Assembly (NCBI RefSeq): GCF_003012705.1 | Contig: NZ_PXYL01000007.1 | Coordinates: forward strand, 272,580 to 336,579 | Source: Pseudaminobacter soli (ex Li et al. 2025) | Lineage (GTDB): Bacteria > Pseudomonadota > Alphaproteobacteria > Rhizobiales > Rhizobiaceae | Length of the DNA: 64,000 bases | Direction of reading: 5' to 3' | Shown: positions 29,301 through 39,633 of the stretch, one piece after another | How the letters are laid out: each line of letters opens with the position of its first letter | Numbering within the stretch: position 1 is the stretch's first letter | Program-made: the position numbers and the translations under genes | The notes under the pieces: generated by a model | The model's input: only the letters and a program-made list of their open reading frames with translations | Databases searched by the model: none | What the model was told of the DNA's origin: nothing

Positions 29301-30185
29301 ATGAGCACATCCGCTACGCCCCGTCCGCTCGACCACCTCGTGCTGCCGACCGCAGACCTCGGTATTGCGCGCGAGAGGCTGTCGGCGCTTGGCTTTACCG
29401 TAGCACCCATCGGCGTGCATCCCTTCGGCACCGAGAACGCCTGCGTTTACCTCTCCGACGGCACTTTCCTCGAACCGCTGGTCGTCGGAGACGCCGCCAA
29501 GGCCGACGAAGCGGTGGCGACGAAAAACGTCTTTGTCGCGCGCGACCGACAATTCCGCGTACGAAATGGCGAGGAGGGGCTTTCGGCTATCGTCTTCGGC
29601 ACCGAGGACGCGGATGCCGACCATAAGACCTTCGTTGATGCCGGCGTTTCGGCAGGCGACCGGCTGGATTTCTCCCGGCCCTTCAAGGATGCTTCGGGCA
29701 AGGCCGACATGGCCTCCTTCCGGCTGGCCTTTGCCGCCGAGACGGACGCGCCGGACGCCTTCTTCTTCACGTGTGAGCGAGCCAATGTTCCGCAGGTCGA
29801 CCGATCGGCCTTGCAGGCCCATGCCAACGGCGCCAAGCGCCTTGCGTCAATCATTGCCTGCGTAGACGATCCCGCAAGCCATGCGCGCTTCTTCGAAGCC
29901 GTCGCAAATGCTCCTGCGCTGCCTGCCGCAAACGGCGTGCTCCAGGTGATACTGCCGAACGCTGCGATCGAGCTTGTCGACCCCGCCGCATTCAAGGCCG
30001 ATACCGGGCTCGGCGCACCTGCGGGCAATCTTCGGCTGGTTGCGATCGTCTTTGGCGTCGCCAGCCTGACCCAGACAAACAAAATTCTTCGCGCCAATGT
30101 CATCGAGTTCGACCATCGTGACAATCGGCTGATCGTACCTGCGGCACCCGGTCAGGGCGCCATTTTCATATTCGAGGAGCTTTGA
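29301..30185 (+). CDS. VOC/glyoxalase-like domain protein
   Basis: A 294-aa protein whose N-terminus ([21 protein letters not shown], split here) is the opening strand-helix of a vicinal oxygen chelate module, with metal ligand candidates H12-region and E residues further on. The protein looks like two VOC-like halves (about 10-150 and 160-290), the second beginning [21 protein letters not shown]. Members include dioxygenases, glyoxalases and resistance proteins; substrate here is unknown. Its TGA overlaps the kdsA ATG by one base, so it is translationally coupled to kdsA. Confidence 0.78.
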   Translation: MSTSATPRPLDHLVLPTADLGIARERLSALGFTVAPIGVHPFGTENACVYLSDGTFLEPLVVGDAAKADEAVATKNVFVARDRQFRVRNGEEGLSAIVFGTEDADADHKTFVDAGVSAGDRLDFSRPFKDASGKADMASFRLAFAAETDAPDAFFFTCERANVPQVDRSALQAHANGAKRLASIIACVDDPASHARFFEAVANAPALPAANGVLQVILPNAAIELVDPAAFKADTGLGAPAGNLRLVAIVFGVASLTQTNKILRANVIEFDHRDNRLIVPAAPGQGAIFIFEEL

Positions 30186-31018
30186 TGAACACGCCGAACC
30201 CGACCGTTACCGTGGGCAATGTGGTCTTCGACAACAAGGCGCCGCTGGCGCTGATCGCCGGCCCTTGCCAACTCGAGTCGCGTCAGCACGCCTTCGACAT
30301 GGCCGGCGCACTGAAGGAGCTGACCCAAAAACTCGGCATCGGTCTGGTCTACAAGTCCAGCTTCGACAAGGCGAACCGCACTTCGCTGTCCGGCAAGCGT
30401 GGTGCCGGCCTCGAAACCGCACTTCCCATTTTCGAGGATATCCGCAAAGAGTTCGGCTTGCCGGTGCTCACCGACGTCCATACGGAAGAGCAGTGCGCTC
30501 TCGTGGCCGGATCGGTCGACATTCTGCAGATCCCGGCGTTCCTGAGCCGCCAGACCGACCTTCTGGTTGCTGCGGCCAACACAGGTAAGCCGGTCAACGT
30601 GAAGAAGGGCCAGTTCCTCGCTCCCTGGGACATGAAGAATGTCGTGGCCAAGGTCACGAACTCGGGCAACGCCAATGTGCTTGTCACCGAGCGCGGCGCG
30701 TCTTTCGGCTACAACACGCTGGTTTCGGACATGCGCTCGCTGCCGATCATGGCCGAGACGGGTGCGCCGGTGATTTTCGATGCCACCCATTCGGTGCAGC
30801 AGCCGGGCGGGCAGGGTGGCTCCTCGGGCGGCGACCGCCGTTTCGTGAAGACCCTGGCGTCCGCGGCCGTGGCCGTCGGCGTCGCCGGCGTCTTCATCGA
30901 GACGCATGAGGACCCGGACAACGCCCCTTCCGACGGTCCGAACATGGTTCCGCTGAAGGACATGCCCGCGCTGCTTGAAAAGCTGATGGCGTTCGACCGC
31001 GTCGCCAAAGGCAACTGA
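30185..31018 (+). CDS. kdsA: 3-deoxy-8-phosphooctulonate synthase
   Basis: KdsA condenses phosphoenolpyruvate with arabinose-5-phosphate to Kdo-8-phosphate for the lipopolysaccharide inner core. The 277-aa TIM barrel shows [56 protein letters not shown] and [12 protein letters not shown]. The start is ATG 30185 with a GAGGAG site 5 nt upstream; a TTG one codon earlier is ignored. It is coupled to the VOC gene upstream, and a strong terminator follows before eno. Confidence 0.97.
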   Translation: MNTPNPTVTVGNVVFDNKAPLALIAGPCQLESRQHAFDMAGALKELTQKLGIGLVYKSSFDKANRTSLSGKRGAGLETALPIFEDIRKEFGLPVLTDVHTEEQCALVAGSVDILQIPAFLSRQTDLLVAAANTGKPVNVKKGQFLAPWDMKNVVAKVTNSGNANVLVTERGASFGYNTLVSDMRSLPIMAETGAPVIFDATHSVQQPGGQGGSSGGDRRFVKTLASAAVAVGVAGVFIETHEDPDNAPSDGPNMVPLKDMPALLEKLMAFDRVAKGN

Positions 31019-31022
31019 GTTC

Positions 31023-31057
31023 GACGCCCGGTCGCCCGGGCGTCTCATTGCGTTTTT
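31023..31057 (+). terminator. Rho-independent terminator after kdsA
   Basis: GC-rich 9-bp stem (31023-31031 with 31036-31044), TCGC loop, and a TTTTT run at 31053-31057. It separates kdsA from eno. Confidence 0.8.
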
Positions 31058-31072
31058 ACTGCCCATCGCTAA

Positions 31073-32389
<1,317 letters not shown>

Positions 32390-32427
32390 CAAGGGCCGGA
32401 TTTTCCGGCGCTATCCTGATCGGACAG

Positions 32428-32452
32428 GGGCGAGGGCAACCTCGCCCTTTTT
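32428..32452 (+). terminator. Rho-independent terminator after eno
   Basis: Perfect stem GGGCGAGG/CCTCGCCC (32428-32435 with 32440-32447), GCAA tetraloop, then TTTTT. A textbook intrinsic terminator. Confidence 0.92.
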
Positions 32453-32533
32453 CATTGGGGCCGGAATTTTTATCCCCCGTAACCGGACATTAAGCATAAT
32501 GGGGCCAGATGAGACGCATCAAGGAAATGCGCC

Positions 32534-32860
32534 ATGTGGACACGTCAGCATAGAGAGAGAAATACCGGCCGCTTCATCGTGCCGGGCCTCACCGTTCTGT
32601 TCCTTTCCTATTTCGGCTTCCACGCCTATCACGGCGAGCTGGGTATCTATTCCAAGTACCGGCTGCAGGCGCGGGCGGTCGAATTGCAGGCGCAACTCGA
32701 TGCCGTCAGGTCCCGTCGCATCGATCTTGAGCGCCGCGTTCAGTTGCTGCATGATGGCACGCTCGAGAAGGACATGCTCGACGAGCAGGCCCGCAAAGCG
32801 CTGAACCTTTCGCACACGGATGAGATCACCATCATCCGTTCGTCCGACTGGGCAAATTAA
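32534..32860 (+). CDS. ftsB: FtsB/DivIC-like septum formation initiator
   Basis: A 108-aa bitopic membrane protein of the septum formation initiator family. A short basic cytoplasmic N-terminus precedes one transmembrane helix (FIVPGLTVLFLSYFGFHAYHG split at about residues 14-34), then a periplasmic coiled coil (RLQARAVELQAQLDAVRSRR and on, about 43-75), as in FtsB, which bridges FtsL and FtsQ in the divisome. Position after eno is conserved in many proteobacteria, which supports the assignment. A small stem-loop (32856-32876) covers the stop codon. Confidence 0.85.
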   Translation: MWTRQHRERNTGRFIVPGLTVLFLSYFGFHAYHGELGIYSKYRLQARAVELQAQLDAVRSRRIDLERRVQLLHDGTLEKDMLDEQARKALNLSHTDEITIIRSSDWAN

Positions 32861-32876
32861 CCGAAATCCGGTTAAT
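32856..32876 (+). terminator. Stem-loop at the end of the ftsB-like gene
   Basis: ATTAACCG/CGGTTAAT, a perfect 8-bp stem with a 5-nt loop that includes the stop codon. It is AT-rich and without T-run, so a weak terminator at best. Confidence 0.35.
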
Positions 32877-33035
32877 CGAAGATATCCCCAATGATTGCAG
32901 GTGCTTAGCTGCATGCCTGCCATGCATTTTTCCGCATAGCGGAAGGGTGGATTGCGTGCTAGTTTTCTCCCCAATCGGAGGGGGATTGTGCGCTCCCTCC
33001 AATGTCCGAAAAGAGACATTACTAGGGAGTGATGC

Positions 33036-34076
33036 ATGGCATCTGCCGCCAGGACGGCGTCCGCGAAATCGAAAGCGGACGGCAAGACCACCGCGCTTGT
33101 AGCGCCCAAACCCGTAGAATTCACCAAGGAGCAGGAGCTCAAGGCCTATCGCGACATGCTGCTGATTCGGCGCTTCGAAGAGAAGGCCGGCCAGCTTTAC
33201 GGCATGGGCTTCATCGGCGGCTTCTGCCACCTCTATATCGGCCAGGAAGCTGTCGTCACCGGCATGCAGATGGCGTTGATCGAGGGCGACCAGATGATCA
33301 CCGCTTACCGTGATCACGGTCACATGCTTGCCATGGACATGTCGCCGCGCGGCGTCATGGCCGAGCTTACCGGGCGCCGCGGAGGCTACTCCAAGGGCAA
33401 GGGCGGCTCCATGCACATGTTCTCCAAGGAGAAGAATTTTTATGGCGGCCACGGCATCGTCGGCGCCCAGGTTTCGCTGGGCACGGGCCTGGCCTTCGCG
33501 AACCGCTACCGCGACAACAAGAACGTCTCCCTGACCTATTTCGGCGACGGCGCAGCCAACCAGGGCCAGGTCTACGAAAGCTTCAACATGGCCTCGCTGT
33601 GGAAGCTGCCGGTGGTCTATATCATCGAGAACAACCGCTACGCCATGGGCACCTCGGTGAGCCGCTCTTCGGCCGAGACCGATTTCTCGCATCGCGGCGC
33701 TTCGTTCAAGATCCCCGGCATCCAGGTCGACGGCATGGACGTGCGCGCAGTGAAGGCAGCCGCCGATCTCGCCGTGGAATGGTGCCGCTCCGGCAAGGGT
33801 CCGATCATTCTCGAGATGCAGACCTACCGCTATCGCGGCCACTCGATGTCGGACCCCGCAAAATACCGGTCGAAGGAGGAGGTGCAGAAGATGCGCTCCG
33901 AGCACGACCCGATCGAGCAGGTCAAGGCGCGGCTGCTCGACAAGAAATGGGCGACGGAAGACGACCTGAAGGCGATCGACAAGGAGGTGCGCGACATCGT
34001 GGCCGACTCGGCCGAGTTCGCGCAGACCGATCCGGAGCCGGATGTGTCCGAGCTCTACACCGACATCACGCTGTAA
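33036..34076 (+). CDS. pdhA: Pyruvate dehydrogenase E1 component, alpha subunit
   Basis: The 346-aa alpha subunit of the heterotetrameric pyruvate dehydrogenase decarboxylates pyruvate with thiamine diphosphate. The ThDP motif GDGAANQGQVYESFNMA ends with IIENN, and the phosphorylation-loop-like segment YRGHSMSDPAKYR is present. The N-terminus has an Ala/Lys-rich extension of about 25 residues. AGGGAG lies just before the ATG. It heads a cluster with pdhB, a small membrane protein, pdhC, and lpdA. The 175 nt upstream probably contain the cluster promoter. Confidence 0.96.
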   Translation: MASAARTASAKSKADGKTTALVAPKPVEFTKEQELKAYRDMLLIRRFEEKAGQLYGMGFIGGFCHLYIGQEAVVTGMQMALIEGDQMITAYRDHGHMLAMDMSPRGVMAELTGRRGGYSKGKGGSMHMFSKEKNFYGGHGIVGAQVSLGTGLAFANRYRDNKNVSLTYFGDGAANQGQVYESFNMASLWKLPVVYIIENNRYAMGTSVSRSSAETDFSHRGASFKIPGIQVDGMDVRAVKAAADLAVEWCRSGKGPIILEMQTYRYRGHSMSDPAKYRSKEEVQKMRSEHDPIEQVKARLLDKKWATEDDLKAIDKEVRDIVADSAEFAQTDPEPDVSELYTDITL

Positions 34077-34088
34077 GGGGGCACAGAC

Positions 34089-35474
34089 ATGCCGATCGAA
34101 ATCCTCATGCCCGCCCTCTCGCCGACCATGGAAGAGGGCAACCTGTCCAAGTGGCTCAAGAACGAAGGCGACAAGATCGCCCCCGGTGACGTGATCGCCG
34201 AGATCGAGACCGACAAGGCAACCATGGAAGTGGAAGCCGTCGACGAAGGTACGCTTGGGAAGATCCTCATCCCCGCCGGCAGCGAAGGCGTCAAGGTGAA
34301 CACCCCGATCGCCATCCTCGCCGTCGAGGGCGAAGACATCGACAAGGTCGGAGAAGGCATCGGCGAGGAAGAAGTGTCGCCCAAGGCGCCGGTTGCCGCT
34401 GAGAAGCCTGCCGAGCCTGCAAGGCCCGCTCCCGTTGCCGCCGCGCCGAAGGTCGAAGTGGCTGCAGATCCGGATATTCCGGCCGGCACCGAGATGGTTT
34501 CCATGACGGTCCGCGAAGCGCTGCGCGATGCGATGGCCGAAGAGATGCGGCGTGACGCCGACGTCTTCGTGATGGGTGAGGAAGTCGCCGAATATCAGGG
34601 CGCCTACAAGATTACCCAGGGCCTGCTGCAGGAGTTCGGCCCGCGTCGCGTGGTCGATACCCCGATCACCGAGCACGGCTTTGCCGGCGTCGGCGTCGGT
34701 GCGGCCATGGCCGGCCTGAAGCCGATCGTGGAGTTCATGACCTTCAACTTTGCCATGCAGGCCATCGACCAGATCGTGAACTCGGCCGCCAAGACGCTCT
34801 ATATGTCCGGCGGCCAGATGGGCGCTCCGATCGTCTTCCGTGGCCCGAACGGCGCGGCAGCCCGCGTCGCCGCCCAGCACTCGCAGTGCTATGCGGCGTG
34901 GTACAGCCACATTCCAGGCCTCAAGGTCGTGATGCCTTATACGGCAGCCGACGCAAAGGGCCTGCTGAAGGCCGCGATCCGCGACCCGAACCCGGTCATC
35001 TTCCTCGAGAACGAAATCCTCTACGGCCACTCCTTCGATGTGCCGAAGCTCGATGATTTTGTCCTCCCGATCGGCAAGGCCCGCGTCCACAAGCAGGGCA
35101 AGGACGTCACCATCGTCTCCTTCGGCATTGGCATGACCTATGCGGTGAAGGCCGAGGCCGAGCTGCGCGAGATGGGCATCGACGCCGAGATCATTGACCT
35201 GCGCACGATCCGTCCGCTTGACTACGACACGATCATCGAGTCGGTGAAGAAGACCAACCGCCTGGTCGTCGTGGAAGAAGGTTTCCCGCAGAGCTCGGTC
35301 GGCGACCACATCGCCAATCAGGTCTCGCGCCGCGCCTTCGACTATCTCGATGCACCGGTCATCACCATCGCCGGCAAGGACGTGCCGATGCCTTACGCCG
35401 CCAACCTCGAAAAGCTGGCGTTGCCGAATGTCGGCGAAGTCGTCGAGGCGGTCAAAGCGGTGACTTATCGGTAG
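34089..35474 (+). CDS. pdhB: Pyruvate dehydrogenase E1 beta subunit with N-terminal lipoyl domain
   Basis: A 461-aa E1 beta subunit fused to a lipoyl domain. Residues 1-80 are a biotinyl/lipoyl domain with the modified lysine K43 in [12 protein letters not shown], then a Pro/Ala/Glu linker (about 95-135), then the transketolase-like beta subunit (from about 140) with [29 protein letters not shown] and FRGPNGAA. The first 80 residues nearly duplicate the E2 lipoyl domain downstream. This hybrid E1 beta is known in rhizobia and some other alphaproteobacteria. It lies 12 nt after pdhA. Confidence 0.96.
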   Translation: MPIEILMPALSPTMEEGNLSKWLKNEGDKIAPGDVIAEIETDKATMEVEAVDEGTLGKILIPAGSEGVKVNTPIAILAVEGEDIDKVGEGIGEEEVSPKAPVAAEKPAEPARPAPVAAAPKVEVAADPDIPAGTEMVSMTVREALRDAMAEEMRRDADVFVMGEEVAEYQGAYKITQGLLQEFGPRRVVDTPITEHGFAGVGVGAAMAGLKPIVEFMTFNFAMQAIDQIVNSAAKTLYMSGGQMGAPIVFRGPNGAAARVAAQHSQCYAAWYSHIPGLKVVMPYTAADAKGLLKAAIRDPNPVIFLENEILYGHSFDVPKLDDFVLPIGKARVHKQGKDVTIVSFGIGMTYAVKAEAELREMGIDAEIIDLRTIRPLDYDTIIESVKKTNRLVVVEEGFPQSSVGDHIANQVSRRAFDYLDAPVITIAGKDVPMPYAANLEKLALPNVGEVVEAVKAVTYR

Positions 35475-35486
35475 GAGATGTAGGCG

Positions 35487-35768
35487 ATGCCGTCTTTATT
35501 GACCCTGGCCGCCATCATCGCTGCGACCATCGCGGTCGCGCTTGTCGTCCGCTCGATGACTAGCCGGTTCGACGGCGTGCTGCAGATGCTCAGCGGCGCA
35601 TCGTCCCTCATTTTGGCCGCGGTTGCAACCAGCGCCATGCAGGGCGCCGGCGGGATGATGGCGCTTGAGATGAGCGAAAGCAGTTTCAACATCGGCGTTC
35701 TGCCGCCGGTGTTCATAATCGCCACGCTGACCGTCATGCGCGGCCTGTTCAAAATTATCCAGGAGTGA
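35487..35768 (+). CDS. Small membrane protein inside the pdh cluster (93 aa)
   Basis: A 93-aa hydrophobic protein between pdhB and pdhC, with 12-nt and 3-nt gaps, so certainly in the same transcript. Three hydrophobic stretches are visible: residues 2-22 (LLTLAAIIAATIAVALVV), about 38-55 (SLILAAVATSAMQGAGGM) and about 68-88 (IGVLPPVFIIATLTVMRG). Start ATG 35487 follows a GGAGATGTAGG region. I recognise no family or function. Its intimate placement inside a cytoplasmic enzyme operon is unusual and may reflect membrane tethering or chance insertion. Confidence 0.75.
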   Translation: MPSLLTLAAIIAATIAVALVVRSMTSRFDGVLQMLSGASSLILAAVATSAMQGAGGMMALEMSESSFNIGVLPPVFIIATLTVMRGLFKIIQE

Positions 35769-35771
35769 GCG

Positions 35772-37148
35772 ATGCCGATCAACATCACAATGCCGGCGCT
35801 CTCGCCGACGATGGAAGAGGGCAATCTCGCCAAGTGGCTCGTCAAGGAAGGCGATAAGGTTTCGCCGGGCGACGTGATCGCTGAGATCGAGACCGACAAG
35901 GCGACGATGGAAGTCGAAGCCGTCGACGAAGGCACCGTTGCCAAGCTGGTCGTCCCGGCCGGCACCGAAGGCGTCAAGGTCAACGCCGTGATCGCCATTC
36001 TGGCGGGCGAGGGCGAAGATGCTGGCGCTGCCGCCAAGGCGGATGCCGGCGCCAAGCCCGCGGCCCAGCAGACCGCTGCACCTGCTCCGGTAAAGGCTGA
36101 AGAAGCCAAGCCGCAGCTTGCGCCCGCTGCTCAACCCGCGCCGGCTGCGCAGCCTGCACCGGTAGCTATGGCGAATGGCAAGGCGGTCGCCGAGGAAGGA
36201 CGCGTCTTTGCGTCGCCGCTGGCCCGCCGCATCGCCAAGGATGCCGGCGTCGATATCTCGGCAGTGAAGGGCACGGGGCCGCATGGCCGCGTGGTGAAGG
36301 TCGACGTCGAGACGGCGATTTCCGCCGGCGGCGCCAAGGCTGCCCCGACGGCCGCACCGATCTCTGGCGCTCCGGCCCCAGTTCCGGCCGCGAAGACGAT
36401 GTCGGACGAGCAGGTTCTGAAGCTGTTCGAACCGGGCAGCTACGAGCTGGTCCCACACGACAATATGCGGAAGGTCATCGCGCGGCGTCTGGTCGAGGCC
36501 AAGACCACCATCCCGCATTTCTATCTGACGCTCGATTGCGAACTCGACGCCTTGCTGGCGCTGCGCGCCCAGCTCAACGGGGCCGCGCCGATGCGCAAGA
36601 CGGAAAAGGGCGATGTGCCGGCCTACAAGCTGTCGGTCAACGACCTGATCATCAAGGCGATGGCGTTGGCACTGCGCGACGTGCCGACCGCGAACGTGTC
36701 GTGGACGGATAGCGCCATGGTTCAGCACAAGCATTCGGACGTCGGCGTTGCCGTTTCGATCCCGGGCGGCCTCATCACGCCGATCGTGCGCCGGGCCGAA
36801 GAAAAGAGCCTGTCCACCATCTCCAACGAGATGAAGGACCTCGCCAAGCGTGCCCGCGATCGCAAGCTGAAGCCCGAGGAATATCAGGGCGGCACCACGG
36901 CTGTGTCCAATCTGGGCATGTTCGGCATCAAGGACTTTGCCGCCGTCATCAACCCGCCGCATGCGACCATCCTGGCCGTGGGTGCGGGCGAGGAGCGGGC
37001 CGTGGTGAAGAACGGCGAGATCAAGATCGCCAACATGATGTCGGTCACGCTTTCGACCGATCATCGTGCCGTGGACGGTGCGCTCGGCGCCGAGCTGCTC
37101 GGCGCCTTCAAGCGGCACATCGAAAACCCGATGGGCATGCTCGTATAG
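35772..37148 (+). CDS. pdhC: Dihydrolipoamide acetyltransferase (pyruvate dehydrogenase E2)
   Basis: The E2 core of pyruvate dehydrogenase (458 aa) passes the acetyl group from lipoamide to CoA. One lipoyl domain at 1-80 has K43 in the [11 protein letters not shown] motif. An Ala/Pro-rich linker (about 80-130) leads to a peripheral subunit-binding domain (SPLARRIAKDAGVDISAVKG, about 147-166), a second linker, and the catalytic domain from about 230, ending with the active-site STDHRAVDGALGAELL. It is flanked by the 93-aa membrane protein and an SGNH hydrolase. Confidence 0.96.
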   Translation: MPINITMPALSPTMEEGNLAKWLVKEGDKVSPGDVIAEIETDKATMEVEAVDEGTVAKLVVPAGTEGVKVNAVIAILAGEGEDAGAAAKADAGAKPAAQQTAAPAPVKAEEAKPQLAPAAQPAPAAQPAPVAMANGKAVAEEGRVFASPLARRIAKDAGVDISAVKGTGPHGRVVKVDVETAISAGGAKAAPTAAPISGAPAPVPAAKTMSDEQVLKLFEPGSYELVPHDNMRKVIARRLVEAKTTIPHFYLTLDCELDALLALRAQLNGAAPMRKTEKGDVPAYKLSVNDLIIKAMALALRDVPTANVSWTDSAMVQHKHSDVGVAVSIPGGLITPIVRRAEEKSLSTISNEMKDLAKRARDRKLKPEEYQGGTTAVSNLGMFGIKDFAAVINPPHATILAVGAGEERAVVKNGEIKIANMMSVTLSTDHRAVDGALGAELLGAFKRHIENPMGMLV

Positions 37149-37157
37149 GAGCCGGCT

Positions 37158-37799
37158 TTGGTGAAAACCGTCCTCTGCTACGGAGACTCGCTTACCTGGG
37201 GCTACAATGCCGAAGGTCCTTCGCGCCATGCGCCGGAGGACCGTTGGCCGAGCGTGCTGCAGGCGGAGTTGGGTAGCGGAGTACGGGTCATCGCCGAAGG
37301 GTTGAACGGCCGCACGACGGCCTTCGACGACAACCTTGCCTCGGAGGATCGCAATGGCGCGCGCGTGCTGCCGACCTTGCTCGGCACGCATTCGCCGCTC
37401 GATCTGATCATCATCCTGCTCGGCTCAAACGACATGAAGCCGTGGATCCATGGCAACCCGTTCGCCGCCAAGCAGGGCATGGCACGGCTGGTGAAGATCG
37501 TGCGCGGCCATCCCTATCCGCTCGATGCCGCCGCGCCGGAAATCCTGCTGGTCTCGCCGCCGCATGTCACACGTACCCAAAACGTCGACTTTGCGGAAAT
37601 GTTCGCCGGCGGCGACAAGGGCTCGCAGAAGCTGGCGGAACTATATGACGGACTGGCCGACGAGCTCGGCTGCGGCTTTTTCGATGCCGGCTCCGTTGCA
37701 AGTACCACGCCGCTCGACGGTGTCCATCTCGACGCGGAAAACACGCGCAAAATTGGCGAAGCGCTCGCGCCCCTGGTGCGGGTAATGCTCGCTCTCTGA
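37158..37799 (+). CDS. SGNH/GDSL-family hydrolase
   Basis: A 213-aa serine esterase of the SGNH fold. Block I is CYGDSLTWGYNAEG with the nucleophile Ser11, block III is ILLGSNDMKP (Asn), and block V is DGVHLDAENT with the catalytic Asp and His. It has no signal peptide, so it acts in the cytoplasm. The start could be TTG 37158 or GTG 37161; AGGAG lies 6 and 9 nt before them respectively. It sits within the pdh cluster, 9 nt after pdhC and 15 nt before lpdA. The substrate is unknown; esters or acyl groups are likely. Confidence 0.88.
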   Translation: MVKTVLCYGDSLTWGYNAEGPSRHAPEDRWPSVLQAELGSGVRVIAEGLNGRTTAFDDNLASEDRNGARVLPTLLGTHSPLDLIIILLGSNDMKPWIHGNPFAAKQGMARLVKIVRGHPYPLDAAAPEILLVSPPHVTRTQNVDFAEMFAGGDKGSQKLAELYDGLADELGCGFFDAGSVASTTPLDGVHLDAENTRKIGEALAPLVRVMLAL

Positions 37800-37814
37800 T
37801 CTCAGGAGAAGACT

Positions 37815-39260
37815 GTGGCCGAAAATTACGACGTGATCATCATCGGCTCGGGCCCCGGCGGCTATATCGCGGCGATCCGCGCCGCGCAGCTCGGCCTCAA
37901 GACCGCTATCGTCGAGCGCGAGCACCTCGCCGGCATCTGCTCGAACTGGGGCTGCATTCCGACCAAGGCGCTGCTCCGCTCGGCCGAAATATTCCACTAC
38001 GCCGAAAATGCGAAGAATTACGGCTTCAAGATCGACGGTAAGATCGAAGCCGACCTGAAGGCGGTCGTCACCCGTTCGCGCGGTATCGCCGAGCGCATGA
38101 ACGCCGGCGTCGGCTTCCTGATGAAAAAGAACAAGGTCGACGTCATCTGGGGAGAAGCCAAGCTTACCAAGCCGGGCGAGATCGTCGTCTCCAAAACCAC
38201 CAAGAAGCCGATGCAGCCGCAGGCGCCATTGCCCAAGAATACCAAGGGCGAGGGCACTTACACCGCCAAGCACATCATCGTCGCGACCGGTGCGCGGCCG
38301 CGGGCGCTGCCTGGCATCGAGCCGGACGGCAAGCTGATCTGGACCTATTTCGAGGCGATGGTACCGCCGGAAATGCCGAAGTCGCTGCTCGTCATGGGCT
38401 CGGGTGCCATCGGCATCGAGTTCGCCTCCTTCTACCGCACCATGGGCGTCGACGTTACGGTCGTCGAGTTGCTGCCGCAGGTGATGCCGGTGGAAGACGC
38501 CGAAATCTCGGCCTTCGCCAAGAAGCAGTTCGAGAAGCAGGGGATGAAGATCATCCTCGATGCCAAGGTGACCAAGGTCGAGAAGGCGGCAAATTCGATC
38601 ACGGCCCATGTCGAGTTGAAGGACGGCAAGGTGGAAAAGATCACCGCCGACCGGTTGATTTCGGCCGTTGGCGTCCAGGGCAATATCGAGAACATCGGCC
38701 TCGAGGCGCTGGGCGTGAAAACTGATCGCGGCTGCATCGTCATCGACGGCTATGGCAAGACCAACGTCCCCGGCATCTACGCGATCGGCGACGTCGCCGG
38801 GCCGCCCATGCTGGCCCACAAGGCAGAGCATGAGGCTGTCGTCTGCGTCGAAAAGATCGCCGGGCTGCCGAACGTGCATCCGATGGACAAGCTGAAGATT
38901 CCGGGCTGCACCTACTGCAGCCCGCAGGTCGCTTCGGTCGGCCTCACCGAAGCCAAAGCCAAGGAATCCGGCTACGACATTCGCGTGGGCCGCTTCCCCT
39001 TCGTCGCCAACGGCAAGGCAATCGCGCTCGGCGAAGACCAGGGCATGGTCAAGACCATTTTCGACAAAAAGACCGGGCAGTTGCTTGGCGCACATATGGT
39101 GGGTGCCGAAGTCACCGAGTTGATCCAGGGCTTTGTGGTGGCGATGAACCTCGAAACCACCGAGGAAGAGCTGATGCACACCATCTTCCCGCACCCGACC
39201 CTATCGGAGACGATGAAGGAGAGCGTGCTGGACGCCTATGGCCGCGCGCTGAACGCATAA
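37815..39260 (+). CDS. lpdA: Dihydrolipoyl dehydrogenase (E3)
   Basis: E3 (481 aa) reoxidises dihydrolipoamide, passing electrons through FAD and a disulfide to NAD+. The FAD-binding [10 protein letters not shown] (residues 11-20), the redox-active cysteines C42 and C47 in [15 protein letters not shown], the NAD-binding [14 protein letters not shown] and the C-terminal interface HPHPTLSE-like segment ([13 protein letters not shown]) are present. A short basic insertion near residues 120-145 is seen. GTG 37815 is the start, with CAGGAGAAG before it. It closes the core pyruvate dehydrogenase gene set. Confidence 0.97.
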   Translation: MAENYDVIIIGSGPGGYIAAIRAAQLGLKTAIVEREHLAGICSNWGCIPTKALLRSAEIFHYAENAKNYGFKIDGKIEADLKAVVTRSRGIAERMNAGVGFLMKKNKVDVIWGEAKLTKPGEIVVSKTTKKPMQPQAPLPKNTKGEGTYTAKHIIVATGARPRALPGIEPDGKLIWTYFEAMVPPEMPKSLLVMGSGAIGIEFASFYRTMGVDVTVVELLPQVMPVEDAEISAFAKKQFEKQGMKIILDAKVTKVEKAANSITAHVELKDGKVEKITADRLISAVGVQGNIENIGLEALGVKTDRGCIVIDGYGKTNVPGIYAIGDVAGPPMLAHKAEHEAVVCVEKIAGLPNVHPMDKLKIPGCTYCSPQVASVGLTEAKAKESGYDIRVGRFPFVANGKAIALGEDQGMVKTIFDKKTGQLLGAHMVGAEVTELIQGFVVAMNLETTEEELMHTIFPHPTLSETMKESVLDAYGRALNA

Positions 39261-39340
39261 CAGGGGAGCCTTTGCCGGGCTGTTGTTTCGGCGGCTTCTG
39301 ACTTATATGGGTCTTTGGCAGCGGTCGCGAGGAGACTGTG

Positions 39341-39625
39341 ATGGACCAGAGCGCGGGTTTCATGAGCATGCCGGGCGTCGGCTTCTTCGGCATGCTCGTC
39401 ATCGGCTTTCTTGCCGGCTATGTCGCCGAGAAGACCATGAACCGCGACCATGGCTTCTTCACCAACATCCTCGTCGGCATTGCCGGCTCATTCGTGGGAG
39501 GCACCTTGGCGGGCCTCCTCAAGGTTCACTATTACGGTTTCTTCGGAAACCTGCTCGTCGCCATCTTTGGCGCGATCATCATTCTCTGGATATTCGGCCG
39601 CACACAATCGCCGCGGCCGCGCTAG
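39341..39625 (+). CDS. GlsB/YeaQ/YmgE family small membrane protein
   Basis: A 94-aa protein of the transglycosylase-associated (GlsB/YeaQ/YmgE) family, small stress-linked membrane proteins of unknown mechanism. Three hydrophobic helices with many Gly residues are visible, including [19 protein letters not shown] and [17 protein letters not shown] with the family pattern of glycines. ATG 39341 is chosen over a GTG one codon upstream because GGAG lies 6 nt before it. It is located between lpdA and lipA, 8 nt before the latter. Confidence 0.85.
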   Translation: MDQSAGFMSMPGVGFFGMLVIGFLAGYVAEKTMNRDHGFFTNILVGIAGSFVGGTLAGLLKVHYYGFFGNLLVAIFGAIIILWIFGRTQSPRPR

Positions 39626-39633
39626 GAACTGAC

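Noticed and set aside
39283..39633. N-terminal extension of lipA over the GlsB-like gene
   Set aside because: The extension is the shifted frame of the small membrane protein; LipA homologues start at ATG 39634.
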